A stretch of 64,000 bases of DNA from Alphaproteobacteria bacterium (lineage in GTDB: Bacteria > Myxococcota_A > UBA796 > GCA-2862545): assembly GCA_020632875.1 (NCBI GenBank), contig JACKET010000015.1, positions 105,884 through 169,883 on the forward strand, written 5' to 3'. Positions 16,395 through 25,099 of the stretch are shown piece after piece (the stretch's first letter is position 1; every line of letters starts with the position of its first letter). Made by a program: the position numbers and the translations under genes. A model generated the notes under the pieces. The model was not told the DNA's origin. It saw nothing but the letters and a program-made list of their open reading frames with translations, and did not search any database.

Positions 16395-17177
16395 TCACGA
16401 AGCGGAACGCATCCGGGCCTCCGCCGTCCACCAACCCGCGAACGCGAATGCGATGAGGGGCGTCATCGCATCGGTGAATCGGGGGCCCGCCGTGAGCAGG
16501 ATGCCGAGGAACACGACGACCGAGAGCCCGTAGCCGACGCGCATCGGGAGGAGCCAGACCAGCGACAGGACCGCCTCGGTGAGGATGCTGAACGGCCCGT
16601 ACACACGGACCAGATCGTGGTGCATGCCCGCGGGGAGGTTCTCCTCGAGCCAGGTGTGGACGCCCCCGCCGTACGACCAGTGCATCTGCCAGTACAGCTC
16701 GCCCGTCCAGAAGCCCGGCGTGAGCTTGCCGAGCGCCGGGTACGCGAAGATCCCCCCGATCACGAGCAGCCCGAAGAAGGGCGCGCGCTCCGGACACCGG
16801 TGCACGTGGGCCGCCCAGACCGCCCACACGCCCAGCCAGAACCACAGGATGCCGCCTGCCCAGCCCATCCCGGCCTGATGCACGAGGCTCGTCGCGCCGC
16901 CGAGCAGCAGCGCCCACGCGAACACGCGAAGCGTCGTCACCGTCGGGCGGATCGCGGCGACCAGGGCCGACAGGAGCACGCTGCCGAGCGCCCCCGCGAA
17001 GGTCACGGGCGTCTGGAGCACGGCGGGCAGCCACGGGTCGTGGACCGGATGTTGGAAGCACACGACGATGCGCGGCAGGATGATCTGCGTCGACAGCCCG
17101 ATCGACAGGGCCATGCCGACCGCGAGAACCCAGAGGCCCTGCAGCACGGCCGGGAGCGCGAGGATCCGCTCCTTCAC
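16395..17177 (-). CDS. Multi-pass membrane protein (possibly DoxX/HTTM-like)
   Basis: 260 residues with about seven hydrophobic segments, starting at VLQGLWVLAVGMALSIGLS. The motif FAYPALGKLTPGFWTGELYW, then MHWSYGG, resembles the conserved 'GK....W..G' region of DoxX/HTTM membrane proteins; the match is loose. The start is GTG 17177 because the GTGA overlaps the stop of the upstream gene. It is the last gene of a three-gene membrane operon. Function unknown. Confidence 0.7.
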   Translation of the reverse strand: MKERILALPAVLQGLWVLAVGMALSIGLSTQIILPRIVVCFQHPVHDPWLPAVLQTPVTFAGALGSVLLSALVAAIRPTVTTLRVFAWALLLGGATSLVHQAGMGWAGGILWFWLGVWAVWAAHVHRCPERAPFFGLLVIGGIFAYPALGKLTPGFWTGELYWQMHWSYGGGVHTWLEENLPAGMHHDLVRVYGPFSILTEAVLSLVWLLPMRVGYGLSVVVFLGILLTAGPRFTDAMTPLIAFAFAGWWTAEARMRSAS

Positions 17178-17641
17178 GGCGCGTCCCCGGGCTCGATCCA
17201 CACCACGCCGTCACGGCGGGAGAGGCGCCACGTCGAGTGCGTGGCGTGGCCCCGCATGACGGAGTCGATCGCGACCTCGGCCGGCAGCCCGCAGCTGGCC
17301 TGCATCCACCGCGTCAGGGGGGCGGTGAGCACCGACACCGGCACGTGCTGGCGGAACCCCGTGGCGGACTGCGCGCACACGTCGATCACGTCGGCCGACA
17401 GGGCTTCGTCGCTGGTGCGGGTGTAGCGGTGCTCGCCCGTGTACATGAACGGGATGGGCTGCGTGACGGCGAACACGAAGAACCCGTGCTTCATGTGCCC
17501 GCGCTCGAGCCAGGCCGCCGGGAAGGCCGTCGCGCCGAGGGTCCCGACGAGCAGGCCCGCCATCGCGAGCCCGAAGAGAGCCGTGGGGAGGTCGACGCCC
17601 TCGCGCCACGACTGCAGCGCGTCGCGCAGCGGCCAGGACAT
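17174..17641 (-). CDS. Small membrane-anchored protein of the membrane operon
   Basis: 155 residues with one strong membrane segment near residues 20-45 (LPTALFGLAMAGLLVGTLGA) and an extracytoplasmic C-terminal part containing two Cys (DVCAQSATGF, MQASCGLPAE) that could form a disulphide. I do not recognise a family. It follows the 390-residue membrane gene by 6 bases and overlaps the next gene by GTGA. Confidence 0.7.
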   Translation of the reverse strand: MSWPLRDALQSWREGVDLPTALFGLAMAGLLVGTLGATAFPAAWLERGHMKHGFFVFAVTQPIPFMYTGEHRYTRTSDEALSADVIDVCAQSATGFRQHVPVSVLTAPLTRWMQASCGLPAEVAIDSVMRGHATHSTWRLSRRDGVVWIEPGDAP

Positions 17642-17647
17642 CGCGGC

Positions 17648-18808
17648 CTACCTGAGCAGGGGGCCCACGTTCTGGCGAACGAACGGGTCTTTGAAGCGGA
17701 ACAGGGCGCGGTCGCAGTAGTAGTGCACCATCTGCTCGCCGAGCGCGTAGCCGAGCACGATCCCGGCGGCGAGCGGCAGGTGCCCCACCACGTCGAGGTA
17801 CGCCTCGGCGGTCATCGGGTAGTTGGGCGCCAGGAACCAGTGGATGCACGAGGCAGCGAAGCAGAGCCCGCCGAACCCGGCGACGTAGATGCCGAGCGCG
17901 CGACCGGGATTCTCCTGCTTCATCGCGTGGTTGCGGTTGAGCCGCCACGCCAGGCTGATCGCCACCATCCAGTGGCTGAACAGGTACACGAACGCGTACA
18001 CGAGCCCGTACCCGTTCGGCACGTAGAACAGCGTGAGCGGGTGGAACGCGATGATCGCGAGGTAGTAGAGCTTCGGGATGCTGCGGTTCGGCTTGAGCCC
18101 CTCGAACACGAGGATGCCGAGCGACGCCGCGATGGCCACCGCGATCGCCCCGAGGGCCGCCGTGTGCGCGGTCTCGCGCGAGATCGGGGCCGCCGACAGG
18201 ATCAGCTGCGACCACGGCAGCTCGTACAGCGCGTACAGGTACACGATCGGCTGCACCACGAGCGTCATGAGCCGCGTGTAGTACAGGTCGGCGCGGCGGT
18301 CGTTCTCGGTGAACTGCGCCATGCGGGCCCGGTAGAGCGACAGCACCCCGAAGTCCTGCTGCGCGAAGTGCCAGAAGTGACCGAGGAAGAACGCGAGCAG
18401 CAGCAGCGCGAAGCCCCAGTTCTCGAGCGTGAAGCGCGACGAGCTCATCGTGGGGCCGATGCCGACGTAGATCCCGAGCGCCATGCTCGCTGCGAAGATG
18501 GCCGCGGGCACGCCGAGGAACCGGCCGGGCCGCTCGCGGCGCGCCTCGGCGAAGATCGGCGAGAACACGACGGTGTACGTGGTGGCGAACGAGTGCACGG
18601 TCGCCCAGACGATCTGCCCGGCGACGAGCACCCCGAAGGCGGCCACGCCGAGCTCGAACGGCCCGACGACCGCGTAGATCAGCCAGAGCCACAGCCCGGC
18701 GAGGATCCAGAACGCGTCCCACCCCGGAGAGACGATCCAGGGGGACCGCTCGGCGGGCGGTGCGCCAGCGGGTGCGGCGACCTGCGAGCCCTGCTCGGTC
18801 CTGACCAC
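17648..18808 (-). CDS. Multi-pass membrane protein with conserved-looking histidines
   Basis: 386 residues, eight or more membrane segments. Histidine- and aromatic-rich stretches stand out: VHSFATTYTVVFSP, FFLGHFWHFAQQDFGVLSLY, FHPLTLFYVPNGYG, SHWMVAISLAW and MVHYYCDRALFRFKDP. Such clusters inside membrane segments could bind metal or haem, but no family is recognised. The start is GTG 18808 because GGGAGG lies 4 bases upstream; upstream in-frame codons lack a ribosome site. A GGACAAT box similar to that before the aminotransferase gene lies about 20 bases upstream. Confidence 0.75.
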   Translation of the reverse strand: MVRTEQGSQVAAPAGAPPAERSPWIVSPGWDAFWILAGLWLWLIYAVVGPFELGVAAFGVLVAGQIVWATVHSFATTYTVVFSPIFAEARRERPGRFLGVPAAIFAASMALGIYVGIGPTMSSSRFTLENWGFALLLLAFFLGHFWHFAQQDFGVLSLYRARMAQFTENDRRADLYYTRLMTLVVQPIVYLYALYELPWSQLILSAAPISRETAHTAALGAIAVAIAASLGILVFEGLKPNRSIPKLYYLAIIAFHPLTLFYVPNGYGLVYAFVYLFSHWMVAISLAWRLNRNHAMKQENPGRALGIYVAGFGGLCFAASCIHWFLAPNYPMTAEAYLDVVGHLPLAAGIVLGYALGEQMVHYYCDRALFRFKDPFVRQNVGPLLR

Positions 18809-18887
18809 GCTGCCTCCCACCCGGATTGTCCCTCAGCACCGAGGCCCGGACAATGACGGGCCCATCGCAGCGGGCGCGCCCGCCCCG

Positions 18888-20708
18888 TCAGTCCCACCAG
18901 AAGAACCAGACACCCCCGCGAAGCCCGTTGGCGAGCTCGGCGGCCGTGCCGGTGCCCTGCCACACGATGTCCGGCGCGTAGAGGTATTGCTCCCAGGCGA
19001 CCGTGCGGAGCGCGTCGGCGTCGAGCACCTGCTCGGTGCGCATCTCGATGACGTCCCCGCCGAGGTACACCGGAACGGCGCCGTGGGCCGCGCGCCAGCG
19101 ATCGAACAGGGCCGCGTGCACGGGGGCCTCAGGACAGGCGTTCCACCCGCCGACCCCGAACAGCACAGGGATGTCGGACGGGTCGGCGCGGATCAGCACG
19201 AGCGTGACGAGCTTCCCGCCATCCTCGAACGCGAAGCGGGAGGCCGGCGCGGCACCCGTGGGCTTCCACGCGGCGAGGTCGGCGCGCTCCGCCTCGAACG
19301 GGTGGGACGGGCAGTCGCCCTCCTCCACGCACCGCGCACCCATGGCGAAGAGCTCGGCCTCGGCCGCGGCGAGGTATGCGTCGGCGTCGGCGCGTGAGGA
19401 GCGGTCGGCGGCGCGCTGGTCGATTCCCGCGACCTCGTCGGGCCGGATGGGGACGGCGACCACCAGGGGGACGAGCCCGGACGCCTCGCGGCGCGCGGAG
19501 GCGGCGCGCCAGGCGGCGAGCGCGGCGTCGGGGGCGAGCAGGCCGGACTGGAGGATCTCGACGTTCTCGGTCGGCACGCGGGCGAACGGGAGGGCGGCGA
19601 GGGTCGGGTCGTCGGCGAACGCCTCGACGGGCGCGGGCGCGACGCCCTGCGTGGCCGAGGGCCAGGGCTCGCCCTCGCGCCAGAGGTCGCCTCCGTCGAG
19701 GTAGTAGCGGTACCCGGGCTCTTCGAGCACAGCGGGCTCGGCGAGCACCACGAGGTCTTCGCCCTTCGCGTCGTAGCCCATGACCCGGCCGCCCACCCAG
19801 TAGGCCGCACCGTTCGAGACGAAAGCGAGGTCGGCGACCAACTCCGGTCCGCCGGGGATCGGCGCGATCTCGAGCGTGCCGGGCTCCCACGTCGACAGGC
19901 GGTCGTGCTGCACGATCAGCCGATCGCCCGCGTCCGTCAGGCTCGTCAGCACGATGCGGTGCATGACCTGCGCCGGCACGGGGGAATCCGGAGCCGCGCA
20001 GATCGACTGGGAAGCGTCCATCGACTCCAGCACGAACCCGGGGGCCAGCGCGTCCATCGATACGGGCCCGTCGACCTCCGCGGTCATGCGGATCTCGACC
20101 GTGCCGTCCGGACAGTCCGTCTCCGGGGGCAGCGTCCACACCTGCTCGACGGTGAGGCGGTCGGTGCCGAGCCGCATCGACGCGCGCTTCCGGCGCTCCT
20201 TCGAGGCCCGGAAGCGCCCGTCGAGACGCGCCGCGCCGAAGATCGCCTCGAATGCCTCGAGCGCCGCGATCGAGCGCAGGGTGTCGTCGGCCATCTGCGC
20301 CCGGTATTCGGTCGTGTGGGCCTTCACGGACGGGTGGTCTGCAGCCGCTGCGTAGCGGTCGAACCCGTCCATCGTCGCAGCCGGACCGACCTCTTCGAGC
20401 CTCCCCCTCGCGTCGATCTCGACGTCGGGGAGCGCCAGGGTGTCGCCGATCAGGACGGCGGACACGGAGGAGCCCGGCGCGACGGCCGCCCCGGCGAGGT
20501 CGAAGGCGAACCTGAGGCGCTTGCCGTCCCGCGCCTGGTGCACGTTCCAGTCGAGTGTGACGCGGCCCTGCTGGGGCGCACCCTTCTTCACGAGCCAGAC
20601 CCGGCCGAGCACCTCCTGGTGCACCACGTGGTCGCTCGCGTCCGGCCATGCGGGCTCGAAGCGGACCTCCTCCGGCTGGGCCCCCAACGCGGCCGCGACG
20701 ATCAGCAT
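18888..20708 (-). CDS. Exported protein with C-terminal DUF4253
   Basis: 606 residues. A short signal (MLIVAAALGAQPEE) precedes a large uncharacterised region (20-400). The last 200 residues match DUF4253: SGLVPLVVAVPIRPDEV, then LVLIRADPSDIPVLFGVGGW, NACPEAPVHAALFDRWRAAH, GAVPVYLGGDVIEMRTEQVL and AWEQYLYAPDIVWQGTGT. DUF4253 is usually a small stand-alone cytoplasmic protein, so a signal-bearing version behind a 400-residue N-terminus is unusual. The ATG has GGAGGGG 3 bases upstream. The promoter region is shared with the divergent 20757 gene. Confidence 0.78.
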   Translation of the reverse strand: MLIVAAALGAQPEEVRFEPAWPDASDHVVHQEVLGRVWLVKKGAPQQGRVTLDWNVHQARDGKRLRFAFDLAGAAVAPGSSVSAVLIGDTLALPDVEIDARGRLEEVGPAATMDGFDRYAAAADHPSVKAHTTEYRAQMADDTLRSIAALEAFEAIFGAARLDGRFRASKERRKRASMRLGTDRLTVEQVWTLPPETDCPDGTVEIRMTAEVDGPVSMDALAPGFVLESMDASQSICAAPDSPVPAQVMHRIVLTSLTDAGDRLIVQHDRLSTWEPGTLEIAPIPGGPELVADLAFVSNGAAYWVGGRVMGYDAKGEDLVVLAEPAVLEEPGYRYYLDGGDLWREGEPWPSATQGVAPAPVEAFADDPTLAALPFARVPTENVEILQSGLLAPDAALAAWRAASARREASGLVPLVVAVPIRPDEVAGIDQRAADRSSRADADAYLAAAEAELFAMGARCVEEGDCPSHPFEAERADLAAWKPTGAAPASRFAFEDGGKLVTLVLIRADPSDIPVLFGVGGWNACPEAPVHAALFDRWRAAHGAVPVYLGGDVIEMRTEQVLDADALRTVAWEQYLYAPDIVWQGTGTAAELANGLRGGVWFFWWD

Positions 20709-20756
20709 CTCCCCTCCGTTCCCGTACGACGGTTATCGACTCTGCACGAGGTGCTC

Positions 20757-21134
20757 ATGTGGGACCGCACCCCCGCACCGGGTCCAGCGCCGGAACGCTG
20801 GGACGACCACCCCGACCGCGGCTGGATCTCCGACTACAACGAGCAGGGCATGGAGTCGTTCTTCCTGATCGTGTTCGAGCCCGCCGACACGGCCCGATCG
20901 CGGAACGACGGCTCGGCGCCGAAGGGCCTCGACGAGCTCCGTCCCGGGGACGTGCTGACCGTGTGGGACGCCGACGGCACCGTCCTCCTGCACGACCGCC
21001 TGACGATCCGGCGGGACGGGTGGTTCGGGCCGCGGCACGTCGCCCCGCCTGCCCGGTCCGGCATCGACGTGGAGACCTGGCTGCAGTGGCTCCGGCGGCG
21101 CCCCAAGCTGCGCGCGGTGCGCATGCGGAGCTGA
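20757..21134 (+). CDS. Hypothetical protein, 125 aa
   Basis: MWDRTPAPGP, then SDYNEQGMESFFLIVFEPAD and LDELRPGDVLTVWDADGTVL, VETWLQWLRRRPKLRAV. No signal or membrane segment. It looks like a small beta-barrel or SH3-like fold around the RPGDVLTVWD block, but I do not recognise a family. ATG 20757 is chosen over GTG 20751 because GAGG is 5-6 bases upstream of it. It is divergent from the DUF4253 gene and its stop abuts the stop of the GMC gene. Confidence 0.65.
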   Translation: MWDRTPAPGPAPERWDDHPDRGWISDYNEQGMESFFLIVFEPADTARSRNDGSAPKGLDELRPGDVLTVWDADGTVLLHDRLTIRRDGWFGPRHVAPPARSGIDVETWLQWLRRRPKLRAVRMRS

Positions 21135-22667
21135 TCACAGCGCCGCGTCGACGGCGGCCGCCGCGACGTAGCTGAAGGCCATGATGGTGAGGCTCGGGTC
21201 GACGCTCGGAGCGGTCGGGAACACGCTCGGATCGGCGACGTACAGGTTGTCGGTGCCGTGCACGCGGTGATCGAACCCGACGACGCTGTCGGACGCGTCG
21301 CGCCCCATGCGGGCACAGCCACCGGGGTGCGGCGCGGCGAGCACGTTGCGCGAAGGGCGGAGGTCGATCGACGCCACGGCGGCCTCGGCTTCGTCGGGCC
21401 GGGTGATGCGCGTGTCGGCGGCGTCGCCGAAGATCAGCTCCTTCGCGCCGGTCTCGAAGAGCACGCGACACTGCTTGATCCAAGCGTCGCGGAGGATCTG
21501 GCCGTTCAGCCCGTCGAGCGGGACGTGGATCTTCCGGACCCCGCCTTCGAGGCGGATCGAGCCCTCTTCGGCGTCGTCGATCCACGCAATGGTGCCGCCG
21601 AGGTTCGCCAGGTTCGCCATGAGCGCCCGGTGCGCGGGCCCAGCCCCGGGGAGGACGGCCGCGAGCATGGCGGGCTGCAGCTGGTTCGGCATCAGCAGGT
21701 ACCCGCCCTCGACGTACCGGTCGCCGTCGAAGCGCGCGAGGCGGAACTCCTCGACGCCCCACGCGGCCGGGATGTTGCGCCACTGCACGATCGGCTCGTC
21801 GTACACGGCGTGGATCATGGGGCACGGATTGCAGAAGAAGTGCTCGCCGAGGTGCGGAAGGCGCTCTTTCAGCCCCTGCTTCAGCAGGAAGGTCGGCGTG
21901 CCGTAGCCCCCCGCCGCCACGACGACCTGCTTCGCCCGCACGGTCAGCGTGCCGCGCGGCTGCTGCGTTCCGCGGTCGACCACGGTGGCCTCGAGGGCCG
22001 CGACGCGCGAGCCCTCCCACACGAGGCGCTCCGCGCGCACGTCGCTGTGGATGCGGGCTCCGAGAGCATCTGCACGCGCGATGTGCGTGACGAGCTGGCT
22101 CTGCTTGGCGTCGTAGGCGCACCCCTGCATGCAGTGCCCGCTGCGCGCGCACCCGCGGCGCGCCTGCGGCACCTTCTTCACGTCCCAGCCGAACGCCCGC
22201 GCTGCGCCGAGCACGCGGCGGTTCATCTCGTTCACGTAGGAGTCGTCGGCCTCGTGCACGTTCAGGTCGCGCTCGATGCGGTCGAAGTGCGGCGAGAGCG
22301 CAGCGAGGTCGTGCCCCTCGATGCCGAACTCCTCCGCCCAGCGGGCGAGCCGGTCGGGCGGCGTGCGGTAGCTGTCCGCCCAGTAGTGCACGCTCGCCCC
22401 ACCCACGTTGTTGCCGTACGTGAGCGAGACGCTGCCGTCTTCGGAGGTGTCGAGGCCGCGCCCGCCGTCGATCTTCGCGAGCATGTTGGCCTCGCGCTGG
22501 TCGAAGTCGCGGCTCGTGTAGTGCCCGCCCTGCTCGAGGACCACGACGTCGCGGCCCTCTTCGGCGAGTCGCATCGCGAGCGTCGCGCCGCCGCAGCCCG
22601 ATCCGACGACCACGACGTCGCAGTCGATGCGGGTGTCGCCCGTGAGCTCGCGCCCGTGCGTGATCAT
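21135..22667 (-). CDS. GMC-family FAD oxidoreductase
   Basis: 510 residues. FAD site VVVVGSGCGGATLAMRLAEE and VVVLEQGGHY; NNVGGASVHYWADSYR; a CARSGHCMQGCAYDAK block with several Cys typical of the cholesterol-oxidase-like GMC group; and the C-terminal HPGGCARMGRD, VADPSVFPTAPSVDPSLTIM with the catalytic His region. It oxidises an alcohol or sugar of unknown identity. ATG 22667 has GGAGG 5 bases upstream and overlaps the previous gene by ATGA. The partner subunit is the gluconate-2-dehydrogenase-subunit-3-like protein upstream, so the two probably form a membrane or periplasmic dehydrogenase. Confidence 0.92.
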   Translation of the reverse strand: MITHGRELTGDTRIDCDVVVVGSGCGGATLAMRLAEEGRDVVVLEQGGHYTSRDFDQREANMLAKIDGGRGLDTSEDGSVSLTYGNNVGGASVHYWADSYRTPPDRLARWAEEFGIEGHDLAALSPHFDRIERDLNVHEADDSYVNEMNRRVLGAARAFGWDVKKVPQARRGCARSGHCMQGCAYDAKQSQLVTHIARADALGARIHSDVRAERLVWEGSRVAALEATVVDRGTQQPRGTLTVRAKQVVVAAGGYGTPTFLLKQGLKERLPHLGEHFFCNPCPMIHAVYDEPIVQWRNIPAAWGVEEFRLARFDGDRYVEGGYLLMPNQLQPAMLAAVLPGAGPAHRALMANLANLGGTIAWIDDAEEGSIRLEGGVRKIHVPLDGLNGQILRDAWIKQCRVLFETGAKELIFGDAADTRITRPDEAEAAVASIDLRPSRNVLAAPHPGGCARMGRDASDSVVGFDHRVHGTDNLYVADPSVFPTAPSVDPSLTIMAFSYVAAAAVDAAL

Positions 22668-23233
22668 CCCTGCCTCCGCGTGCGGACGGCTTCCGCATAG
22701 GCGTTGGACGTGGCCGACGGGCTCGGGGTCTTCACCCACGGACCGTCGTACCCGATGGCCGCCCAGGACGCGTCGGCGGCGTAGTAGAAGAGGTGCGACA
22801 GCTGCTTGAGCGCCTGTGCAGCGCGCGCGACGGGGTCGAGCCCCGCTTCGAGCAGGTCGAGGAAGCACGCGAGCCGCGCCTCGACCGGGAGCGACGAGAG
22901 CCGGCCGAAGTACCCGTACACCGGCGGGACGTGCTCGAGGAGCTGGATGGCGGCCTTGAGGTCGGACCGGACGTGTGCGGGCGAGGACCAGATCTCCTCG
23001 TCGATCCGCTGGTGGACCCCGAGGTCGAGGCCGGACGGGAACGCGCCCTCTGCCGGGAACAGGCACTCGACGATGGCCCGAACGACGGCCATCTCCTTCG
23101 CGGACAGCGCGACCGGCACGTCGTCGGGACCGACGCGGTAGCCCAACGCGATCCAGGACAGCCCGCTGCCGACGCCGAGGAGCGCGGCGCCCGCGACCCC
23201 GAACGCCAGCACGCGGCGGCGGGTGACGCTCAT
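22664..23233 (-). CDS. Gluconate 2-dehydrogenase subunit 3-like protein, Tat signal
   Basis: 189 residues. MSVTRRRVLAFGVAGAALLG is a twin-arginine-type signal (TRRRVLAFG). The mature part has LSAKEMAVVRAIVECLFPAE, then LDLGVHQRIDEEIW and RLACFLDLLEAGLDP, the pattern of the gamma/small subunit that escorts GMC dehydrogenases. Export of the pair by the Tat route would place the oxidase outside the cytoplasm, but the GMC protein lacks its own signal and would be carried along. Overlaps both neighbours by ATGA. Confidence 0.82.
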   Translation of the reverse strand: MSVTRRRVLAFGVAGAALLGVGSGLSWIALGYRVGPDDVPVALSAKEMAVVRAIVECLFPAEGAFPSGLDLGVHQRIDEEIWSSPAHVRSDLKAAIQLLEHVPPVYGYFGRLSSLPVEARLACFLDLLEAGLDPVARAAQALKQLSHLFYYAADASWAAIGYDGPWVKTPSPSATSNAYAEAVRTRRQG

Positions 23234-23856
23234 CGGAGCCACGCGCACACGGCGCGCGACAGCTGCGCGGTCATCGCCTCCTCGTCGAGGTCCCACCCGC
23301 CCGGGAACGTGTCGAAACGCACGTCTTGGTCGAGCGCTCCGAAGACGAGGCGGTGCACGAACGCCGCGGCGGGCGCTCCCGGCCCCACGCGGTGCTCGTC
23401 GGGGCGGGCGTCGAGCAGCCGCGCCAGGCCGTCGATGGTGTCTTCGGTGAGGTTCTCCATCATCGCGAAGAGCCGGTCGTCGCGGAGCATCGCCTCGTCG
23501 AAGGCCCGCCGGACGCCGGTGCGCGCGCGATAGTCCGCGACGATGAAGCGCACGAGCCCCGTCACGATGGCCTCGAGCGGCACCCCCTCCCACGAGGCGG
23601 GGTCGGACCACACGGCCAGCGTGCGGCGCGAAGCGTCGGCGTACCGCGAGTAGAGCGCGCGCAGCACGTCGTCTTTCGTCTCGAACCGCGTGTAGAACGT
23701 GCCGACCGAGCAGCCGGCGGCCGTCGTGATGTCCTTGATCGACAGATCCGCGAAGCGCCGGGACGCGAGGAGCTGCTCGGTCGCGTCGAGCAGCTGCTCG
23801 AGCGTGCGCTGGCTGCGACCCTGCTTCGGGGTGTCCTTCACCCAGTCGAGCTCCAT
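23230..23856 (-). CDS. TetR-family transcriptional regulator
   Basis: 208 residues. N-terminal helix-turn-helix: QLLDATEQLLASRRFADLSI, KDITTAAGCSVGTFYTRFET, KDDVLRALYSR is the TetR signature. The C-terminal ligand region is ordinary in length. It is the first gene of the TetR / small subunit / GMC operon; a near-perfect palindrome 10 bases upstream of its ATG is the likely operator. The site lies between this gene and the divergent peptidase gene, so both may be controlled. Confidence 0.92.
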   Translation of the reverse strand: MELDWVKDTPKQGRSQRTLEQLLDATEQLLASRRFADLSIKDITTAAGCSVGTFYTRFETKDDVLRALYSRYADASRRTLAVWSDPASWEGVPLEAIVTGLVRFIVADYRARTGVRRAFDEAMLRDDRLFAMMENLTEDTIDGLARLLDARPDEHRVGPGAPAAAFVHRLVFGALDQDVRFDTFPGGWDLDEEAMTAQLSRAVCAWLR

Positions 23857-23865
23857 GAAAAATCC

Positions 23866-23885
23866 TGAATATGAATTCAGATTCA
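23866..23885. promoter_or_regulatory. Palindromic TetR operator
   Basis: TGAATATGAATTCAGATTCA is a 20-bp palindrome with one mismatched pair. It sits 9 bases upstream of the TetR start and 38 bases before the divergent peptidase ATG, in an A+T-rich pocket. TetR proteins commonly bind such sites. Confidence 0.75.
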
Positions 23886-23923
23886 TGTTAATCCAGCTCC
23901 GAGAAGACGGCAAGGAGGCCGGC

Positions 23924-25096
23924 ATGTGCGACACCGTGGTGGTGGTCGGGGCGAACGAAGCGGGCGATCCGCGGATCCTGTTCGCGAAGAACTCCGATCG
24001 CGACGCCACCGAGCCGCAGCTGCTCGAGTGGGTGCCCGCGCGCGACTGGCCCGCGGGCACGACGGTGCGGTGCAGCCAGCTCGCGATCCCGCAGGTCGCC
24101 CACACCCACGCCGTGCTGCTGTCGCGGCCGTACTGGATGTGGGGCGCCGAGATGGGCGTCAACGAGCACGGCGTGGTGATCGGCAACGAAGCCGTGTTCA
24201 CGCGGGATGCGGTGCCCGAGGTCGGCCTGTCGGGCATGGATCTGCTTCGCCTCGCGCTCCAGCGGTCGGCCTCGGCCGCCGAGGCCATCGCGGTGCTCGA
24301 GGGGCTGCTCGACGCCTGGCCCCAGGGCGGCGCCATGGGCCACGAAGACCGTGGATTCCGGTACTACAGCAGCTTCATCGTGGCCGACGGCCGGGAGGCG
24401 TACGTCTTCGAGACCGTGGGGTCCGAGCGGGCCGTCGAGCGCGTGGTCTCCGGGGCCCGCGCGATCTCGAACGGGCTGACGCTGCCGGCGCTGGTGTCCC
24501 ACACGAAGGCGCTGCACACCACGGTGGCCGAGGCCGGCCACCGACGCGCGCGGATGGAGTCCGTCGCGGCGGGCGCCACGGGTGCCGGCGACCTGTTCCG
24601 CGCGCTCCGCGACCACGGGGCGCACGATGCACCCTGCTACCGCTGGCACAACGGCGCGCTGTCCGCGCCGTGCGTGCACCCGGGCGGCCTGCTCGCGGCG
24701 TCGCAGACCACGGCATCCCTCGTGGTCGAGCTCGGTGCGGGCGAGCCGCGGATCTGGGCCACCGCGACGAGCGCCCCGTGCACGTCGATCTTCAAGCCCG
24801 TGCGGGTCGACACGCCGCTCGACCTCGGCGCGCCGGGCGCCACGCCCAACGACAGCCTGTGGTGGCGGCACGAGCGCCTGCACCGCCTCGTGATGCGCGA
24901 CCACGCCGCGCGGCTCGCCCGCTACGCCGCCGAGCGCGACGCGACCGAAGCGCGCTGGCTCGCCGACCCACCCGCGCCCGCCGAGGCCTTCGCCGAAGCC
25001 GACGCGCTCCTCGCCCGGTGGACCGCCGACCAGCCCGCCGACGGTCCCGACGACCGCCCCTGGTACGTCCGCAGGTTCTGGGCCAGGCGGGCCTGA
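23924..25096 (+). CDS. Secernin-like C69 peptidase
   Basis: 390 residues. It begins MCDTVVVV, so Cys2 becomes the N-terminal nucleophile after Met removal. ILFAKNSDRDATEPQ, LSRPYWMWGAEMGVNEHGVV, IGNEAVFTR and MDLLRLALQRSASAAEAI are the C69/secernin landmarks. C-terminal parts include HPGGLLAASQTTASLVVEL and CTSIFKPV. Secernins and dipeptidase A hydrolyse amide bonds; the true substrate is unknown. ATG 23924 has AAGGAGG 5 bases upstream. It is divergent from the TetR operon. Confidence 0.9.
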   Translation: MCDTVVVVGANEAGDPRILFAKNSDRDATEPQLLEWVPARDWPAGTTVRCSQLAIPQVAHTHAVLLSRPYWMWGAEMGVNEHGVVIGNEAVFTRDAVPEVGLSGMDLLRLALQRSASAAEAIAVLEGLLDAWPQGGAMGHEDRGFRYYSSFIVADGREAYVFETVGSERAVERVVSGARAISNGLTLPALVSHTKALHTTVAEAGHRRARMESVAAGATGAGDLFRALRDHGAHDAPCYRWHNGALSAPCVHPGGLLAASQTTASLVVELGAGEPRIWATATSAPCTSIFKPVRVDTPLDLGAPGATPNDSLWWRHERLHRLVMRDHAARLARYAAERDATEARWLADPPAPAEAFAEADALLARWTADQPADGPDDRPWYVRRFWARRA

Positions 25097-25099
25097 GCG

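Noticed and set aside
12260..16456. Long plus-strand frames across the PLP/ATP-grasp operon
   Set aside because: High GC leaves long antisense frames open; the minus-strand proteins have clear family motifs and coupled starts.
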